From positions 1 to 8,954 of the forward strand of contig JACKPR010000013.1 in assembly GCA_024233395.1 (NCBI GenBank): DNA of 8,954 nucleotides. Reading direction: 5' to 3'. This stretch comes from Chlamydiales bacterium (GTDB lineage Bacteria > Chlamydiota > Chlamydiia > Chlamydiales > Simkaniaceae). Each line of letters begins with the position of its first letter. Within the stretch, counting starts at the first letter, position 1. Below are positions 6,187 to 8,954 of the stretch, in pieces. Below the pieces are notes generated by a model, which worked only from the letters and a program-made list of their open reading frames with translations, did not search any database and had not been told where the DNA came from. The position numbers and the translations under genes are program-made.

Positions 6187-8151
6187 TTAGTCTAACTCAG
6201 CTAGACTAAAAGTGCTAGGGGAAATTGTCTCTTCTTCCTCTGGAACAATTCGTTTGTTGGCATAAAGATTATGGAAGAGACGTTCATAATCCTTAACGCT
6301 ATGTAGGAGCTCTCGCGAAAGTTGAGGATTTTCAGGAGCAATGTTGTGTTTCTCATCAGGGTCTTTTTCAAGATCATAAAGTTCGACTTCTTGAGAAATT
6401 CGTGTATAGATAAACTTATGTTTTCCTCTACGACATCCAAAGTTTTTAAAAACATAAGGATTATGAAAGAAAATTTGCCTTTCTTCCATTTTTCTCTTGA
6501 GAGAACTCCCTATCGAGAGATTGAAACCATGGAGTCCTAAAATATCCATTAGGGTTGGAACAAGATCAAGTTGGCTACCAGGAGTTGTGATCCTTTTAGG
6601 CTCTAAAATTCTCCCCTTTCCATAAATCATAAGAGGGACTCGAATGTTCTCTTCATAGAGGTAACGCTGTTCAATAAAATTATCATGCTCTCCCATAGGA
6701 TATCCATGATCTCCTAGGACAAATAGAAGGGTATTCTCAAGAAGATTCTTCTCCCTAAGTAGTTCAACAAGAAGTCCCAAGCAAGCATCACTATAATGGA
6801 AGGTATTGAGATATTTCCGATAGATTCTTGAAATTTCAGGGGGGAAAGAAGGGGGTTGATAATGATTAGGAAGATTCCAAGGATGATGATTTGTAATGGT
6901 AAAAAGGGTTAGAAATTGAGGGGTCTCTTTTTTGCCTTCAAGAAAATCCGCGGCATAATGCATTAAACACTCATCGGGCAAGCCCCAACTCGATGGTTTT
7001 AACTTTGGAAAATTTTTAGACATCTCTTCTTTTCCATGAACAACGTCATATCCATGGAGATTAAAAAAATGATCCTGCTTTTCGAACTCAATCGGCCCAT
7101 TATGTAAGTAACTTGTTTGATATCCAGCCTCTTGAAGCAATTGTGGAATACCAATAAAGGGAGCCTTTGCTCGAGCAGCGACTTCAGACGCATCCACATC
7201 AGAAGGAATCCCAAAAAGGGAAGAGACAACACAGCGAGAGGTTCGAACAGAATTCGCATAAAAATCAGTAAAAAGAATCCCCTCTTTAGACAAGCGATCA
7301 AAATGGGGCGTAACCCCTTTTTTTGCTCCTAAAACACCGACATTATGCGCTCTAAACGACTCCATAAAAAGAAAAATCACATGAGGTGTTTCCCCATCTT
7401 GAACAGTGATATCAAAGGCTTTCTCTCCAGAAAATCCCTGTGTATACTTAAAAAGAGGATATTCCGAGGATGGGGTTGATTTTTTTTCATTATGACTTTG
7501 AAAACGGGCGCGCGCTAAATATCCCATATCTGTTCGATCATTCTTCCTTTTGATGAACCGAAAGAGCTTTCGAATATACCACAGAGTGTGCTGAAAAACG
7601 ATTTGATCTGTCGCATAGGAAAGCTTTTTTGGAAGGAAGAAGTGCCCTAAAGTGCCAATGATTCCTAAGAATAGCCCGAGTAGAAGCCAATCGCTATGAA
7701 ACTGAAGCCCTTGGAGATCTTCCCAACACGTCCAATAAGTAAAAATCGGCATGACTAAGAAAACAAAAGCAATAGGAAAAAATCTCCAAATTTTCTTTTC
7801 CTTAGCTGAATCCCAAAAGCAGCGAGCATCATTTAAAAGAGAAAAGAAAGAAACCTCCATCCGTATCGCTGTCCTCCGATGCAAAATCGCATCGACAATT
7901 AGATGGAGTTGTAAGAGAGTAGACGCTACGACAAATATCCAAAATAACCATCCTTGTGCAAAGGGAAAAATTGTTTGAAGCAAGACGAGCAAAAAAAGCT
8001 GTTCAAATGCAATGAAAAGATCTTGACAAACGCCCGTTAAATAAGAGATGAAAAGTGAGGGACGAGCAGTAATATGACGGTGCAAAATGCCAAATCGAAC
8101 ACAAAAGGCAGGAAGGGTTATAAGGAGGAAAAACATCCATACAGTAATCAT
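6187..8151 (-). CDS. LTA-synthase-like sulfatase-fold membrane enzyme (short paralog)
   Basis: A 654-residue inner-membrane protein of the alkaline-phosphatase/sulfatase superfamily, nearest by motif to LtaS/MdoB-type phosphoglycerol transferases. Hydrophobic segments cover roughly residues 1-20, 32-62, 66-88, 122-140 and 154-172, followed by a linker and an extracytoplasmic catalytic domain from about 230. Visible motifs: Glu264 in FMESFR, probable nucleophile Thr304 in VRTSR, SSWGLPDE at 387-394, NHHPW at 421-425, Asp481-His482 in LGDHG, and a sulfatase-type C-terminal ELYDLEKDPDE at 590-600. It aligns along most of its length with the LRR-bearing protein at 2204-4765 (shared YPLFKYT/YPLFRYT, FYANS, SLFG and VPLMIY blocks). 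At the position of His456 in that paralog this protein has Arg504, so the active sites may differ. It is the first gene of the block. No Shine-Dalgarno precedes the ATG at 8151, and the promoter lies so close that the mRNA may be leaderless. The donor and acceptor substrates are unknown. Confidence 0.88.
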   Translation of the reverse strand: MITVWMFFLLITLPAFCVRFGILHRHITARPSLFISYLTGVCQDLFIAFEQLFLLVLLQTIFPFAQGWLFWIFVVASTLLQLHLIVDAILHRRTAIRMEVSFFSLLNDARCFWDSAKEKKIWRFFPIAFVFLVMPIFTYWTCWEDLQGLQFHSDWLLLGLFLGIIGTLGHFFLPKKLSYATDQIVFQHTLWYIRKLFRFIKRKNDRTDMGYLARARFQSHNEKKSTPSSEYPLFKYTQGFSGEKAFDITVQDGETPHVIFLFMESFRAHNVGVLGAKKGVTPHFDRLSKEGILFTDFYANSVRTSRCVVSSLFGIPSDVDASEVAARAKAPFIGIPQLLQEAGYQTSYLHNGPIEFEKQDHFFNLHGYDVVHGKEEMSKNFPKLKPSSWGLPDECLMHYAADFLEGKKETPQFLTLFTITNHHPWNLPNHYQPPSFPPEISRIYRKYLNTFHYSDACLGLLVELLREKNLLENTLLFVLGDHGYPMGEHDNFIEQRYLYEENIRVPLMIYGKGRILEPKRITTPGSQLDLVPTLMDILGLHGFNLSIGSSLKRKMEERQIFFHNPYVFKNFGCRRGKHKFIYTRISQEVELYDLEKDPDEKHNIAPENPQLSRELLHSVKDYERLFHNLYANKRIVPEEEETISPSTFSLAELD

Positions 8152-8157
8152 AGATTA

Positions 8158-8186
8158 AGAATACTTTCATAGAGGAAAAGTGTCAA
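8158..8186 (-). promoter_or_regulatory. Strong sigma70 promoter for the sulfatase-transporter operon
   Basis: On the minus strand a perfect -35 TTGACA (8181-8186), an exact 17-bp spacer and a -10 TATTCT (8158-8163, 4/6 match). Only six bases separate the -10 from the ATG at 8151, so the expected transcription start falls on or next to the start codon. It probably drives all three minus-strand genes, as the gaps between them are about 30 bp and show no terminator. Confidence 0.65.
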
Positions 8187-8192
8187 AGTTTT

Positions 8193-8220
8193 TTAATAAA
8201 AGAACTTATGTTATTTTAAT
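8193..8220 (+). promoter_or_regulatory. Possible umuD promoter
   Basis: TTAATA (8193-8198, 4/6 match to -35), a 16-bp spacer and TTTAAT (8215-8220, 5/6 match to -10) would give a start near 8227 and a leader of about 17 nt. Because the whole stretch is AT-rich, chance matches are easy; the support is the position upstream of umuD and its coincidence with the palindrome. Confidence 0.35.
8195..8220. promoter_or_regulatory. Operator-like imperfect palindrome upstream of umuD, SOS-box-like core
   Basis: Two 11-nt arms (8195-8205 and 8210-8220) match as inverted repeats at 9 of 11 positions around a TTAT centre. The core GAACTTATGTTA (8202-8213) matches the Gram-positive LexA pattern GAAC-N4-GTTC at 7 of 8 fixed bases. 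It overlaps the likely umuD promoter and lies just upstream of the divergent TTGACA promoter. LexA binding is inferred from position and pattern only; no repressor gene is visible here. Confidence 0.4.
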
Positions 8221-8243
8221 TTAAAAAAAAGAACTAATAAACC

Positions 8244-8687
8244 ATGAATAAAAATTTAAAATTAACAATATACAAACCAAATAAATTAAAAAGGATAGAG
8301 CTTCCTCTATTTTCAAATAAAGTCAGAGCTGGATTCCCCTCTCCTGCGGAAGATCACATCGAACAAAAACTTGATCTCAATCAATTTTTGATTAAACACC
8401 CTGCTGCTACCTTTTTTGTCCGTGTTGAAGGTGACTCGATGAAAAATGGTGGGATTTCAAATGGAGACATTCTCATTGTAGATCGAGCCATAACCCCTCA
8501 AAGTGGACAAATTATTGTTGCAATTCTCAATGGAGAATTCACTGTAAAAAGGGTGAAAAAACAAGGGAAACGCCTATTTCTTATTCCAGAAAACCCAGAA
8601 TTCCCTCTTATGGAAGTGACCGAGGAAGTCGACTTTCAAGTTTGGGGAGTTGTTACCTATACGATTCACTCATGTATGCACTCATAG
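8244..8687 (+). CDS. umuD: UmuD, SOS-mutagenesis S24 peptidase subunit
   Basis: 147 residues, against 139 for E. coli UmuD. It is a LexA-like serine peptidase that cleaves itself when RecA is activated; the processed form joins UmuC to make translesion polymerase V. The catalytic pair is clear: Ser65 in GDSMKNGG and Lys102 in GEFTVKR, 37 residues apart as in E. coli (Ser60/Lys97). The expected cleavage site is Ala29-Gly30 in VRAGFPSPAED, the same 35-residue distance from the serine as Cys24-Gly25 in E. coli; Ala-Gly is the usual LexA-type bond. The DLNQFLIKHPAATFFVRVEGDS stretch is strongly UmuD-like. It has no DNA-binding domain, so it is not LexA. The N-terminal arm is a little longer and rich in lysine. 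No clear Shine-Dalgarno precedes the ATG. Its 3' end overlaps umuC by 16 bp, indicating coupled expression. Confidence 0.95.
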   Translation: MNKNLKLTIYKPNKLKRIELPLFSNKVRAGFPSPAEDHIEQKLDLNQFLIKHPAATFFVRVEGDSMKNGGISNGDILIVDRAITPQSGQIIVAILNGEFTVKRVKKQGKRLFLIPENPEFPLMEVTEEVDFQVWGVVTYTIHSCMHS

Positions 8688-8954
8688 ACTGTAATAACTT
8701 TTATGCTTCCTGTGAGCAAGTTTTCAACCCTAGTTACCGAGAAAAACCTCTTGTTATTCTCTCGAGTAATGATGGGTGCATCATTGCTCGTTCAAAAGAA
8801 GCAAAAAAACTTGGAATTCCTATGGGGGCTCCTGCATATGAATATAAAACCCTCTTTTTTAAAAACGATGTGATTACACTTTCTTCAAACTTTGCCCTTT
8901 ATGGAGATATGTCTCATCGCGTGATTGAAACGATTAAGACTTTTAACCTCCCTA
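8672..8954 (+). CDS. umuC: UmuC, Y-family DNA polymerase V catalytic subunit (5' part only)
   Basis: The first 94 codons are present; the gene runs off the right edge, with full-length members being about 420 residues. The N-terminus starts directly with the family signature: Asp6 (catalytic metal ligand) in YALIDCNNFYASCE, Tyr11 at the steric-gate position that excludes ribonucleotides, and Glu15. It is followed by the typical SSNDGCIIARSKEAKKLGIPMG block and the SSNFALYGDMSHRV block that leads to the second metal-binding region. The ATG at 8672 is fixed by the homology, since the conserved residues begin at position 2. It overlaps the end of umuD by 16 bp in another frame and has no obvious ribosome site of its own, so translational coupling to umuD is likely. 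The product performs error-prone translesion synthesis with processed UmuD. The visible part is intact. Confidence 0.95.
   Translation, partial: MYALIDCNNFYASCEQVFNPSYREKPLVILSSNDGCIIARSKEAKKLGIPMGAPAYEYKTLFFKNDVITLSSNFALYGDMSHRVIETIKTFNLP

Overview
The window comes from an AT-rich bacterial chromosome. It has a Gram-negative style envelope, shown by a signal-peptide protein, an outer-membrane barrel and membrane-anchored sulfatase-fold enzymes. A eukaryote-like leucine-rich-repeat (LRR) domain and a neurotransmitter:sodium symporter (NSS) fit an amoeba- or animal-associated intracellular lineage, with environmental Chlamydiota (Parachlamydia/Simkania/Waddlia/Rhabdochlamydia type) as my first guess. 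This is inferred from protein character only; no rRNA or other phylogenetic marker is present.

Layout from left to right: (1) a minus-strand gene for an unrecognised secreted protein (8-991); (2) divergent from it, a plus-strand gene for a probable outer-membrane beta-barrel (1191-2138); (3) a short convergent gap with a strong hairpin; (4) a three-gene minus-strand block read right to left from about 8151 to 2204, made of an LTA-synthase-like sulfatase-fold membrane protein, an NSS-family transporter, and a second, paralogous sulfatase-fold protein carrying a long C-terminal LRR domain; (5) a 92-bp divergent promoter region; (6) plus-strand umuD and the beginning of umuC, which overlap and run off the right edge.

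The block of two paralogous sulfatase-fold enzymes around an amino-acid-type transporter looks like a single operon driven from a near-ideal sigma70 promoter just before 8151. I infer an envelope-modification role (transfer of a phospho-alcohol head group to a surface glycan or lipid) for the enzymes; the substrate cannot be read from sequence. The most unusual element is the fusion of an LTA-synthase-like catalytic domain to an FBXL/AMN1-style LRR. The transporter gene also stands out: its conserved N-terminus is clearly encoded and preceded by a perfect Shine-Dalgarno sequence, but no ATG, GTG or TTG lies where translation should begin.

umuD-umuC is a recognisable SOS mutagenesis pair, with an operator-like imperfect palindrome lying over the probable umuD promoter. 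Apart from the two divergent promoter regions (about 200 and 92 bp), the window is almost entirely coding. I saw no tRNA, rRNA, CRISPR array, insertion sequence or prophage element.
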